Assembly: GCA_936432065.2 (NCBI GenBank)
Contig: OW386293.2
Span: 40,705,923-40,769,922 of the forward strand
Reading direction: 5' to 3'
Length of the DNA stretch: 64,000 nt
From: Rutpela maculata
Taxonomy: Eukaryota; Arthropoda; Insecta; Coleoptera; Cerambycidae
Below the pieces are notes generated by a model. The model worked only from the letters and a program-made list of their open reading frames with translations, made no database searches and was not told where the DNA came from. Both the position numbers and the translations under genes were made by a program. Shown in pieces: positions 32,530 through 43,574 of this stretch; the first letter of the stretch is position 1; each line of letters opens with the position of its first letter.

Positions 32530-32790
32530 TTAATTACTTTTGTTATTTATTATTTAAATACTTTTATCTTTTGAAAATACTTAATATATAAATACTTTCA
32601 ATTTTCTGAAAGTATTTAGTATTTAATATTTAAATACTTTTTCAAAGTATTTGCCCTGCTCTGATTCTAACCTAAAGGCCAGATTTCTTCTCCCAGGGCA
32701 TTCCTATTTTCTCCAGCACAGGAAAACTAATGCTAAAGTGTTTACACCCCAAGGCCATAGATCGGAGCATTTCTGGCGTGCTTTCTGCTG

Positions 32791-33360
32791 AAGCGCAGGA
32801 TTTGCTCTGATCACTACGACAAGGTCCCTGAAATAAGAAGCTTCGCTTGTCAACGCCCTGGGTGAGAGATCGTTATCAACAGACTGGAAACGACTTTAGT
32901 TCTTTATTGCCTTCTTGGCATTTGTTGTATGGTAACCGTGAACCTGGCTTCTGACCCAGTAAGGGCTGCTAATATCTCTCCCTAGCCAGAGCAGCTGCCT
33001 TCTCATTACCCTTAATATTACCGTGCCTAGCTACCAAGAAAAGTTCGATCAAGTTGGATGAGCAAAATTCGCAGAGAGCCTGTTTACGGCTCTAAACAAA
33101 TAACGATTTGGTCTTAATTAATGCAATGGCCTTGACTTCTATCCATCTGTGAACCAGACGACATCGTCAGATCTGGATATGTCCTGGAGTAGTTTCCTTT
33201 TGAAGATGACAACCTAAAGATCGAAGACATCACGCCATCACTCCCAACCTCCCTATTGCGTCAGATAGGGTTCTTGTATGACCTAATCTTTCGCCTACTT
33301 CCTTCCTTTGACCGCCACACCTCAGTCTATAGGCTGCCGGCCTCTTCGTCATGGTACTAA
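32791..33360 (-). pseudogene. LINE RNase H fragment
   Basis: Minus strand near 33,040-32,920 reads 'RHGNIKGNEKAAALARE' followed by 'PLLGQKPGSR', the fourth RNase H block (GNEKAD in intact relatives, here AAAL in place of ADAL). Flanking frames are broken. It fills the centre of the foldback element and is a distinct lineage from the fragments at 18 and 21 kb. Confidence 0.55.
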
Positions 33361-33661
33361 TCCAGGAAGAGAATCGTTTTTTATTTTTTCTTGTTTTTTT
33401 TTTTTTCAATTTTTGTTTTATGTTTTATTAACCTTTTTTCATTTTTTTAATTCACAAATAAATTAATTTCTGAAGCCAATCTTAATAGTAATAAGTATAT
33501 CTAAGTATGCGAATCAACTTGAAATTTTGCCTACTTTAAAGTATCACCATAAGCTATCATTTAGACCACTTTTGAATCGAATTCTTGAGGACCCCAAAAG
33601 GGACGAAATTTTGGGTCACTCTTTGACAAAATACGTAATTTTCATTCCAAAAGTATATTTC

Positions 33662-35150
33662 TAGGGGTTTTCTGAGGTTGCTGATTTCAAATATCAGCGT
33701 GCCAAAAGCCTAAAATTTATTCTTTGGTTGAAAATAGAGTAAATTAGTGCTTGAAAGGTGTAGAAATAAAAAGTTGAAAGCACGCCAGAAATGGGGGGAA
33801 ACTCCCATCCACATCATAACCACCTGCTCCGATCTATGACCTTGAGGCGTAAGCACTTCAGCATTGGTTTTCCTGTGCTGGAGGAAATGGGAATGCCCTG
33901 GGAGAAGAAATCTGGCATTTGGATTAGAATCCCGCCTGAATGGAGAAATTCCCTGATTTTGCAGCGGAAGCACAATGGGCCGTAGGGCCTAAACACAGCA
34001 AAGTTCCTTCGCCTCACTAAGAAAAAAAGAACATTGGTATTAGGTTATAAAGTCCAATTAATTGAGAGAGTGAGTGAAATTTCGTAATGCGTAGTAACCT
34101 TATTTTTAATGCGATTCATTTAAAAGATATATTTTTTAGTCATATTTAAACAGACTTCTGCCATTTCTTGATTTATTTATTTTATTTTATTAATCCTAAA
34201 CTAGGGTAAATCATTCCTGATTTGTGATAACAATAAATACATGCAAAAAGTAGTTAACAAGCGTAAAAGTATTGTATTTAAATATAGATTTTTGGTATAT
34301 CGCAAAGGATTTTTTACTCTGAGATGGTTAAACAACTCCCTAAATAGAAGGAAGCCACCCTAAAATGAGGCAAAACTAGCCCACATTTCAGAAGTTATAA
34401 ATTGATGTGAATGAATGGTAACGAATATCAAAACAAGGGAGATGGTTATATTTTATATTTAGCAATAATCTCCCTAAATAATGGAGGAACAACTACTCTT
34501 AGATTAGACTAAGAATATACACCATCATACCATCATAGAGTATATAAATGTTAAAAAATGACAAAAAAAATATTTGAAAGTTTGAAATTATATAGAACTA
34601 GAGTGACTTAAAGTTCACCTTCTTTATCAAAGTACTTATGAGTGTAAAAACTACCTTTAAATAAAAATAAAATACATGATTACCATTAAAATATGGAAAA
34701 TGTGGAAGTTTTAATTTATACATTTTTTAATAGAAACTAAAATGACTTTAACCCCTCTCATGAACTTTACTTTTATCTTGTATCAGAGTAGAAAATCCTT
34801 TGCCATATACGAAAAAATCTATATTTAAATACAATAAGCTTGGGCTTGTTAACTACTTTTTGCTTGTATTTATTGTTACCACAAATCAGAGGTGATTTAC
34901 CCTATTTTAGGGTAGTTTATTCGCTAAAAGCTCAAAATTCTGAGGGCACATAGGGACTTTTTTGAGATCAGATTCGAACTTGAACTCATAAAAGTTAAAA
35001 AAATATAATTTCAGAATCTAAATTACATATTTTTTCAACTTTTTATTTTTACACTTCTTTCAACCACTAATTTACTCTACTTTCAATAAAAGACTAAATT
35101 CTAGGCTTTTGGCATGCTGAAATTTGAAATCAGCAACCTCAAAAACTTTA
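33662..35150. repeat. Inverted repeat pair (33,662-33,778 / 35,030-35,150)
   Basis: The two 120-bp arms share blocks such as 'gaggttgctgatttcaaat' and 'tagagtaaattagtg' in inverse orientation, about 75-80 per cent alike by eye. They span the right arm of the foldback and the next MITE, so they are an older structure. Confidence 0.55.
34187..34918. mobile_element. Palindromic MITE, ~730 bp
   Basis: Arms of about 145 bp: left begins near CTAAACTAGGGTAAATCA, right is the inverse ending TGATTTACCCTATTTTAG. Both contain 'tatttattgtta..acaaat' and 'aatacaatacttt/aaatacaata' blocks in inverse order. No coding capacity. Confidence 0.65.
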
Positions 35151-35159
35151 GGATTGTAC

Positions 35160-36320
35160 ATCATACATGGAGGGCGATTTTACCTTCGTTCCAGCTCAAA
35201 ATTTTGAGGGTGTTTGGGCTTTTCTGGGGTCGGATTCGAATTCAGCGTCGAAAAATATATTTGACGACGAGTCAAGTTCCAGGATCAGGACTTTTTTTGT
35301 GGCCAGGTTATTTTATTGTATTTTTTATTTTTTTGCTTCTTATGACCCAAATTTTGAAGTCGCCATATTGAAAAAAAATTCTGAAAACTGAATTTAGCAT
35401 TTCCATATACTTAACTCTACCAAGTTTCGTAAATTTTTATCGAAAATCACCGATTTTTGACGCCTGTTTTCAATAAGAGCACCACTGTGCGTCGGACCAT
35501 AGCCTATAGTTTGCAATAGGTTTGACAGAAATCGCTTAAGCTACGCCAGAGTAATCATTGAACAAATATATAAAAAAAAACATGCATATGGGTCGAATTG
35601 AGGCACTTCTCATTTTTTTAATTTTATGAAATCGGTTTCAAATGGAATTGAGCATTGTTTTCCATGCTAAACCAAAGACCTTTTCGAATGTCCACCGCAG
35701 TAATAATTTATGTCAAGGGAAATTTTAATTTCGTATTAGATGATCAGGTGAATTGATCATCTCCCATCGCTATATATGGTCCGCTACGGGCCGTCGCTTA
35801 TCTCATTGATTGTATCAAAAGATCGCTGGAGACGCGGAGGTGCAGGCGAATCTTACTTCCCATTCATCACGACCAGCGCTTGTCTGCTTTGTTCTTGCTG
35901 GAGAATCGTCTCACGTCCCGCTAAGTCGAATTTTTTTATGTTCAGTTTGTATAGGCTAGTATGAGTCATTCTCACTGATTGTTGTGTGAATTGGTACACA
36001 TTAGCTGTCGTATATCGGGTAAAATTCAGCTTATAAACTTTAAAATCCGCCACCCCTTCAATACTTTAATAATACTTAACCCCCTTTTCATGAGCTAAAA
36101 TTGACGCACGGGTTTCTGGTAACAATAGTTCTATTCAAATTTGATACATTACTGATTACTTCACAAGTTGAAATTTGGTGTTATTGTAGAGTGATCAGCA
36201 TTTTCAGTTTAACATATTACATCCATATCCGCATGTGGAAGTATGGTAAAATTAAAAAAAAAAATTCTTTTTGTTCGAATAGGCTTAAAATGTTAGTAGG
36301 TATGCTTTTAGAGGACAGAA
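35160..36320. other. No gene
   Basis: Contains the inverse of the 4,285-4,395 repeat (about 35,505-35,610). Short open frames only. Confidence 0.5.
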
Positions 36321-36322
36321 TA

Positions 36323-37262
36323 TTTACTAGTGAAATATTTTGTCGAACTCCTCTATACGTTTCCTTAAATATATATGGGATAAAAACGTCAGACTGCAAC
36401 CAACAGCTATTCTCCTTACCAATGCCCCGCCGAGCGCAGAATTACGAATTACAAGTCTGGCCGCGTTAAGTGCAATAAGTATGTATTGCCACAAAATGCT
36501 AAAGTTTCGATTGCAGCAGACACCAGCCGAAAAACTTATTCCTACTCAAAGGAGCTCTCGTGCCAGCCACTCCACACCACTTGCAGACTGCAGTTTCGAG
36601 CTATTGGCTCTCGTCAGTGCAAGGTAGGTCTGAGATTGCTGGAACGAGGACCTTGTTCACTCTTAGTACATGACGACCACGACATGCAACAAAAATGGCA
36701 GGCTCCATCTAGCGGCTAATCTCCATTACAATCGAAACAGCAGTAGCCCTGACATGGGCACAGTTAGTAGGTATGCTATTAGAGGGCAGAATATTTACTA
36801 TCGAAATATTTTGTCGAACTCGTCCTCCTCTATACGTTTCCTTACATATATAAGAAATAATTAATTGCTAAATGGAATCTGCCATTCTTGTTGCATGTCG
36901 TGGTTTTATAAATCTCGTCATGTACCAAAAATGTACCTAGTTCCAGCCATCTCAGACCTGCCTTGCACTGATGAGAGCCAATAACTCGAAACTGTAGTTT
37001 GCAAGTGGTGTGGAGTGATTGACATGAGAGCTCCTTTGAGTAAGAATAAGTTTTTCGGCTGGTGTCTGTTGCAATCGAAACTTTAGCGTTTTGTGGCAAT
37101 ACATAGTTATTGCGCTTAATGCGGCCAAACTGGTAATTCGTAATTCAGCGCTCGGTGTGGCATTAGTCCGTAAAATAGCTGTTGGTTACAGCCTAATGTT
37201 TTTATTCCTTATATATTTAAGGAAACGTATAGAGAAATTCGACAAAATATTTCACTAGTAAA
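36323..37262. mobile_element. Foldback element with ~380-bp arms
   Basis: Left arm 36,323-36,703 and right arm 36,875-37,262 are inverse copies, for example 'caccacttgcagactgcagt' against 'ctgtagtttgcaagtggtgt'. The spacer (36,704-36,874) contains a direct copy of the left outer end ('ttagtaggtatgc...tttgtcgaactc'), so a second terminus is trapped inside. No coding capacity. Confidence 0.7.
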
Positions 37263-37264
37263 GG

Positions 37265-38170
37265 TTTAAGATGTCATGAAACGTCGAGATTTTAAGTTTG
37301 AGGAAAAAAATTATGTCTGTCGGTGTGTCTGTAACTTTTTTGTGCGCACGTTTACTTAGGAACGGCTAACGATATTAACTTGAAATTTGGTACACGTATA
37401 TATTATAGCGAGATCTGGAACTAGATTGTATTTTAGTCTTATTCAGTTGAAGAGTTGAGGAGGTGATTAGGTAAAGCAAGCAATGTTATAACATTATTAT
37501 GTCTCTTTCATAAGAACATAATCAAAGCACTAGATAACAATAAGTATGTGTTGGTGCTATTTATAAATTTCTCTCGAGCTATTAGCATGATCTATTAAAA
37601 ACTACACTTTTTAGATATGGAGCAAGGGGCGATCCTTTCAATTTATTGTCCTCATATATCTAAAAGATAGGAAACAAATTGTACATATTTCTAATGGTGC
37701 ATCTAGCAATAGTTTAGAGGTAAAACAGTGTGTTCCGCAGGGCTCTATACTTGGACCTCTCCTTTTTACACTCTTTGCCAACGATTTAATTCTGTACCTG
37801 ACTTGAATTCTGTTTTGACAATTTGTTATGCTGACGACACTAATGTTCTTATAATAGAAGATAATTTGTTCGTTACTATTGCTATATTTACATTTATACA
37901 TTAATTTTTAAGAGCTGACGTATTCTACATTTTGTTGTATATCCGTTACATTTTAAATGTGGAAATCAAATATTATTATTAATAAGAGTCCATTAAATTG
38001 GGATTTTACCCCAACTACCACCTCCACCTCATTTTTAAAGAGTAACAAATAAGTTTATGATTTAGTGTGTGTACAGGAACCAAAGGCCTCAGATTTTTTT
38101 TTTTTTTTGGCATCAGCCACCCTCTAGTCCCACCTCCACCGAAAATTTGGATGTGGAAGTAGTGACTAGT
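37265..38170 (-). repeat. Family X copy 1, interrupted by a LINE RT fragment
   Basis: Minus-strand copy in two parts. 37,265-37,460 has 'catgaaacgtcgagatttta', a TGTCTGT-rich block and 'tgcgcacgtttact'. 37,970-38,170 ends TTGGATGTGGAAGTAGTGA. The same parts in the inverse sense make the copies at 45,118 and 57,640. Confidence 0.6.
37500..37900 (+). pseudogene. Jockey-like LINE RT fragment
   Basis: Broken frames give 'YVLVLFINFSRAISM' (motif A region), 'QIVHISNGASSNSLEVKQ', 'CVPQGSILGPLLFTLFANDL' and 'ILTICYADDTNVLII' with an intact YADD. Stops and frameshifts separate the pieces. It has landed inside family X copy 1. Confidence 0.75.
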
Positions 38171-38454
38171 TAGGCTGTGGTTCTTTACCGGTTTTAGTAG
38201 ACTGTACTCTCCTTATTTTGCAAAATCATAATTTTCCCAAATGGTAAATACTTTATATACTCATTTTATAGCGGGTGTAATAAAACTAAGTATATTGTTC
38301 CCATACGATCCTTTTAAAAAATTTATGAAAAATATATTAAACAACCTGAAATAGCCCAAATAAAAAACGGGACATTAATTAAATTATATTTATTTTATTA
38401 CCACTCAACCAAGACACACAAATAACACATGCAAATGATAATACAACAACTATT

Positions 38455-38640
38455 GCATCTGCCGCAGCTGAGACTCGAACTCAGGAGACTAGCCATGTCG
38501 TCCCACTCAATCACGGTTTCGTTCGCTGCTACCGTCTCGGTAACTCATTCAAAACTCCACAAACCATTCATACTCGAGCTAGGATTCGAACCCGGGACTT
38601 CGTGATCTCAAGCCTAACGTTCACCATTAAACAATTAAAT
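38455..38640 (-). ncRNA. Two adjacent tRNA-like sequences
   Basis: On the minus strand, CCCGGGTTCGAATCCTAGCT (near 38,575-38,600) has a perfect T-arm/box B and is preceded by TTAGGCTTGAGATCACGAAG. About 110 bp further on, CTGAGTTCGAGTCTCAGCTG (near 38,468-38,490) has a second box B with 'ggtagcagcgaacg' upstream. Neither folds into a full cloverleaf by eye. A third, weaker one may lie at 38,825-38,880. Probably tRNA-derived SINE modules. Confidence 0.45.
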
Positions 38641-38903
38641 AGATTTATTTACAGTTTTCACGTTCTACATTTCATGGTGTGCATTTTACGTATCTCATTT
38701 ATTGTGTTTTACGTTAATTATATTATATTATCCAAGGCGTTACAAACGCACGATCCGTGAAGCGCCTTGGGTGTCGATGACAGGCAAAAAGACCTTGAAC
38801 TATCAATTTTAGATGCTTTCGTGTTCTCCTGAAGCCTACCACGTAAGCACTGAGCCATCAATTCGGTTTTTCTGCATTAAAATAATTTCTACATTAGTTC
38901 AGT

Positions 38904-39629
38904 CAATGGGAATTTCACCTCTAACTTGAGTGCTAATGAATGCATTTTGATGAAACCTAGTGCAATGTGTTTGCAATGACGTTATAAAAAAGTTAAAAAA
39001 AGATTAGAGTAGGAAATGATCGGAAGGGGTAGAAAACACCCGTAACTTGTGTAATTAGGTCAAAAATGAAAATAAACAATGTATTTACCTTTTTTGGCCC
39101 AAAATAAGATGTTTTTACTCTTGTGAATTTTTTCTAAAAATGCATATTTTTCGAGACATGGCCACTCGAAAATTCCTAAAAAGGGGAGGAGGAATTTAAA
39201 AGTTGAAAAAAAATCTGAAAAAATTCAGGTGAATGTATCATCGAAAAAGACTTTTTTTATTTGCAACTTTTCTGTAAAGTACGTTTTCACCGAGTTTTTT
39301 GGGAAAAACATGAAAAATACCCCTACCTTTGGCATTGTAGCGCTTTAAAAATACGTAATTTAAAAATTTTTAAAAATTCAGACGTATGCATTGAGGCCTT
39401 CTAAACATTTTTTGTCTCTTGGAATTTTTTTGTAACTTGCTAATTTTTCGAGTTACAGGCAGTTTTTCACGATAGTTCTCTACCCCTGGAATAGTTTTCT
39501 ACCCCTTCCGATAATTTCCTACTCTAATCTCTTTTTATTAACTTTTTTATTAACGTCATTACAAACACATTGCACAAGGTTTCATCAAAATCCATTCATT
39601 AAAAGTCAAGTTAGAGATTTTGGTCATTG
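38904..39629. mobile_element. MITE with ~140-bp TIRs
   Basis: Left end CAATGGGAATTTCACC; right end the inverse ending GGTCATTG at 39,629. Arms share 'cctctaacttgag' and 'gattagagtaggaaat..tcggaaggggtag' in inverse order. 726 bp, non-coding. No clear target duplication. Confidence 0.7.
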
Positions 39630-40740
39630 TAGCGCTTCGTTGACTGGATTACATGGCAAAATAAAATTTCATGCAAAATAGAGTTATGTACTTTTATTTA
39701 TTTTTACTTCCGACCTGTTAAGGAAGTATTGGAATCAGTCCGAAAATTAGTTTTTTGATATTTTAATAAAATTTCACGTGTTTTGATACCCTAAAAATCT
39801 TATTTTCAGTTAAACGTCTGTGTGTATGTATGTAGTCAATTTTATTATTTGCAAAAATCGAACAACTTCCGATCATGCTGTCTTTCTGTTCTATTTGCCG
39901 ACTTAGATCTGAATATAATTTGAACAAGATCTGCCTATCGGATGTTGAGATATATAAAAAAATGTTCTCATTAACATGTGTAAAAACAAAGAAATAAATT
40001 CCAGATGATAAAATATTAACACAATCTTAACAATTCTTGTATCTAAAATGTACACATTTCGAGAAAAGAATATTTGGTAATTGAAAAATATAGATATAGC
40101 TGATATATAAAGCTGATATAGCTACAGCTATATAAAACTGATTGTGTGTTTGTCTGGAAAAGAAAATCTCTTTCTAGATGAGCTAGAGAGCTGAAATTTG
40201 GTGCACTTTCAGATCTAACACTCAGAACAACGGGGAAAACTCCCAAAAATTTTAACCAGGGGGTGAGATATAGGGGATCAATGATATTTCTTTCCGGGAC
40301 CGGACAACATCGGGTAATTCAATCAATTTATAACAAAATAAAGAATACCTAGAATATTTTATAGTTTCGGTCTATTAGGTGGGAGGTCTAGGACTGACGG
40401 TCCAGTCAGAATTTTTTGGGAAGGGATTTACATGTTTTGGCAATTGCAAATGGGATTCGGTTACTCTTTGGAAGTGTCGTCTTTATCATTTTGTCATTCC
40501 AAATATTATTATATTTAACTCTTTCTTACTTAATCCTCATACCAGCTGTTAACAATGTTAATATCGTAGTTATCAAACAACTTGCATAACTGTTATTTCC
40601 CCTGAAAACATTCAATTCCCTCTTAAATTACGAGCATTGCCATAATTGGCCTTTGTAGAAACAATCATTTTAATTGAAAAATAAAGTGTTTTTTATTGCG
40701 TATGCTCCCGCCCATATAAAGTCACTATTTTCATAATGTC
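39630..40740. other. No recognisable gene
   Basis: Includes a block at 40,130-40,330 ('gagctgaaatttggtgcac') with the look of interspersed repeats. A short TATATAGC/GATATAGC repeat is at 40,085-40,130. Confidence 0.45.
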
Positions 40741-40753
40741 ACATCACTAAAAT

Positions 40754-41098
40754 TTGGCCAAAGTAAGCTCATTTTATTTGATCGGCAGTGTACAACAGAG
40801 TCTTCCTGGTACCCGTGAAGCCAGACAGACACCCACGATGTGCAATGCTATGGCAATTGAAATACTACAGGAGGGGCCAAATCAACTAGATTTTTCAAAA
40901 ATTGTCTTCGAACCAGTTCTTGGAAGGAGTTGGAACCTTTCGTGCGACACCACCTATAAAGTAGTTTTCACAAACACATTAGAACACTACATCGGTGTTA
41001 GAGGGACTACTTCAAACCAATTGCAGTTAATTTTCGTTCCTACCGCAGACATTCGCATATTCATGGATTTAATAACAATTATTCACAATTCACCATAG
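40754..41098 (+). CDS. Hypothetical open frame, 114 codons
   Basis: The frame starts at TTG, so no initiator is supported; the first ATG inside is at the 'MCNAMAIEI' segment (near 40,838). It is less AT-rich than its surroundings and has an ordinary amino-acid mix: 'FEPVLGRSWNLSCDTTYKVV' and 'NTLEHYIGVRGTTSNQLQLI'. A possible splice acceptor, TTTGATCGGCAG, lies at about 40,777-40,788. It may be an exon or a transposon remnant. I recognise no domain. Confidence 0.3.
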   Translation: MAKVSSFYLIGSVQQSLPGTREARQTPTMCNAMAIEILQEGPNQLDFSKIVFEPVLGRSWNLSCDTTYKVVFTNTLEHYIGVRGTTSNQLQLIFVPTADIRIFMDLITIIHNSP

Positions 41099-41699
41099 AA
41101 GTTACTAATGACGCAAAAAATATTATTTGATTTTAGGTTATAATAATATCACCCTCAATACACTGTTCACCATTAATATAACATGAATGTATAGCGGGCC
41201 AAACTAGTTCCGAATGTATCTCCCATCTTTTTACTAGGCTATGACTGCTGTAAGAGAAATTGTCAAGGTAAGGCACATTACATATGTTTGCTCGAGGCAA
41301 GTTTGATATTATTTAAAAACAATTATGCTAATATAAATAATCGTTGTCATTAACCCGATGTGAGAGTTAAATTGTTCAGTAAACTTGAGAAAAGTGGCTG
41401 GTATTGTACAAAAAATCATTTGTACAAGGTGGCTTAATAATAGGCTTGATAGCTGACACAGTAGCTGAACTAATCTTTAAATATATACAGAGAAAACTTG
41501 ATTGCATGCTAAAATAATTAAAATATTAATTTATTCTTCTCTTTCTTTGAATCCCTTAATTTGTAGTAAGAGCAATGATCAGGCAAAACACTAGTCCAAC
41601 ACACTGTTACCAGTAAATGCGCTAATGGGGAAATGGAACATATAATCGATTTATATTTTATATTTTTATTTATGTAATATATTTATACCTCTCAATTTT

Positions 41700-41830
41700 T
41701 CTAGAACCTGTGACAGAAAATGAAATTTTTGATATTATTATTATGGAATTAAAAAACAGCAACGCATCTGGAGTAGACAACATGAGTAGTAATTTAATAA
41801 AAAAATCTGCAAAAGGAGGGGGTACACTTT
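41700..41830 (+). pseudogene. LINE RT N-terminal scrap
   Basis: Plus strand reads 'ENEIFDIIIMELKNSNASGV' then 'NMSSNLIKKSAK', the 'I..LKN..A.G.D.....LIK' block at the start of LINE RT domains. About 40 residues only. Confidence 0.5.
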
Positions 41831-41879
41831 CTATAGAAGAACGGCCCAATTATGAGCAAAAGCTAGAAGCAATTTAGTT

Positions 41880-42354
41880 TTGCGATATTTTATGAATTTT
41901 ACTTTCTAATACAATAATAACATAATAAAAAAGTGCTACTATTCTTCGCCGTATATAAAAAAATGGAGAATGAAGAAGGGCTGATAGTCAGTTCACCAAA
42001 AACCACTATCGTTCCATACTCGAAAAGAAACTTGAAACCTGAAACCAATATTATAAACAGCAGATATCATTATAGAAAAATCGGTAGCTACACTAGCAAC
42101 ACACGGATGATCATATGGCAAAACAGAGTGGCATTGGTTTTATACCATCATATACGCTGCCTTAATTTGGTGATAGAACCAACATGGTGATAGAACCAAC
42201 AAGGTGGGGACAGAGACTGTCATGCTTCGGAATTACAGGCGACATGAAAAGCACCCTCATAGAGATCCTACTAAGCCCCACTTAGCGTAATGGTTTAGAA
42301 GAAAGTCACGTTAGGATCCATCCGCAGGCTATAAAACCTATACGACCCCGGCCC

Positions 42355-42358
<4 letters not shown>
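41880..42358. other. No recognisable gene
   Basis: Short frames only; a tandem 'ggtgatagaaccaacatggtgatagaaccaac' duplication occurs at about 42,170-42,200. Confidence 0.5.

Positions 42359-42440
<82 letters not shown>
42359..42440. repeat. (TA)n microsatellite
   Basis: About 40 AT dinucleotides, interrupted at 42,441 by the LTR-like element and resuming at 43,470-43,503. Confidence 0.95.
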
Positions 42441-42441
<1 letters not shown>

Positions 42442-42444
<3 letters not shown>

Positions 42445-43469
42445 AACGATGAATTATTTCTTTTAATTGTCAACCGATCGTGTTCCCAAATCGGTTAACA
42501 CATACTAACGTCGTTTACTTGGATTCATCGTTACGAACAAACTCTTCCCCGTATCTATAGTAACTTTGATATTTCGTAACTAAGAAAAATGTTCTGGACC
42601 TAGCAACCATTTACTATATAAAGCGCCGCAGGAGCTCATTTCATTCATTCTCTTCTCAGAGACAAACTGAAAAGGTTCATGACTTCTTAACCTTAAATAA
42701 TATTGTGACATCGCATAAATAATACAGGCTAGATAGCGCATAGTCCTACACTCGGCATAGAGCCCGACATAGTTCGAGTGAGACTTCTCCTATCATAAGC
42801 TTGTATGGTTTCTGCGTTAAGCAACTTATTATTTACCGTAAAGACGTCACGAACTTAATTAATTGTTTTGCATCGCGTCATTTTCAATTTAATTTGATAA
42901 ACGTTGCGTCAACTGAAAGCCGGGGTGACACATAAGCATTGATTGTTGAACCGCCAGTTGTCAGATAGTTTTCAGAGAGACAGATATTAAATTAACTAAA
43001 TTGAATTGTTGAAGTGACAACCGTCGGTTAAAAGTCAAAGTGTAGAATGTCAATTATATCAAATACCAACTGTCTATCAAAGATAGTTTATCGAACTAGA
43101 GTTTAATCAAATTTCAGTTGACGTATCCATTGTCATATTAATTAATTTATCTTTGCTTTGAATGTTTTCGATTCAAGAACTGTCTGTAGATTCATATTTT
43201 ATATGGTGAAGGTTGCTGGGTTTACTAAAGGTTAGGTTTTCAGTATTCTCTTTGTGTGTTAAACGATTATAAATATATAATATTAAAATATTGTCACTCT
43301 AATGATTGTAAACGGACATTTGTAATTGTATTGAGAAACTTTAACGTTAAAATAAACTTGTTAATTTGAAAATATCTTCCTTGACTTTTAATGAACCCTG
43401 GAATCACTCCACTGTTTGCTATCCGAGCACAATAGTTTTGAACTATTGTAGAACTATAAAATCAACGTT
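42442..43469 (+). mobile_element. Candidate solo LTR inside a TA microsatellite
   Basis: Starts TGTAACGATGAAT and ends CGTTATA, an imperfect inverted TGTAACG/CGTTATA pair; TA repeats flank both sides. It carries a strong TATA motif (CTATATAAAGCGCC near 42,614) and an AATAAA near 43,351, as expected for an LTR. A 13-bp inverted copy of the first bases (ATTCATCGTTACGA) occurs at 42,523-42,536. No coding. An unusual DNA element is an alternative. Confidence 0.5.
42614..42624 (+). promoter_or_regulatory. TATA box of the LTR-like element
   Basis: CTATATAAAGC followed about 30 bp later by 'tcattcattctc', an initiator-like region. Fits an LTR promoter reading to the right. Confidence 0.45.
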
Positions 43470-43503
43470 ATAATATATATATATATATATATAGATATAT
43501 ATA
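43470..43503. repeat. (TA)n microsatellite
   Basis: Right continuation of the TA array that flanks the LTR-like element. Confidence 0.85.
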
Positions 43504-43574
43504 GTTCACATCAAAAATTATGTTCCACAAGCTTTTCAACATCACCACTGGAGATAGAAAGGAACTTCTGACAT

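Larger units (their letters stand above)
30811..32663. mobile_element. Non-autonomous hAT element with AT-palindromic subterminal repeats
   Basis: Ends are CAGAGATGGGCAAATA at 30,811 and the inverse CAGAGCAGGGCAAATA ending at 32,663. The flanks ATTTTAAC (30,803-30,810) and ATTCTAAC (32,664-32,671) form an 8-bp duplication with one mismatch. Both ends are packed with copies of the palindromic unit AGTATTTAAATACT (30,836-31,100 and 32,095-32,645). No transposase is encoded. The interior holds a palindromic MITE, a LINE tail and a 5S-SINE. Confidence 0.85.
30556..34180. mobile_element. Foldback element, left arm split by hAT MITE
   Basis: Left arm 30,556-30,810 continues at 32,672-32,790; right arm is 33,780-34,180 in reverse. 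Matching inverted blocks include 'caattaattggactttataa', 'tttaggccctacggcccatt', 'cagggaatttctccattcag', 'cccagggcattc' and 'agatcggagca'. The centre (about 32,791-33,779) holds a LINE fragment. With its insertions removed, the arms are about 370-400 bp. No target duplication could be defined. Confidence 0.7.

Noticed and set aside
42359..42440. Replication origin or matrix attachment site
   Set aside because: A plain TA microsatellite is sufficient explanation.
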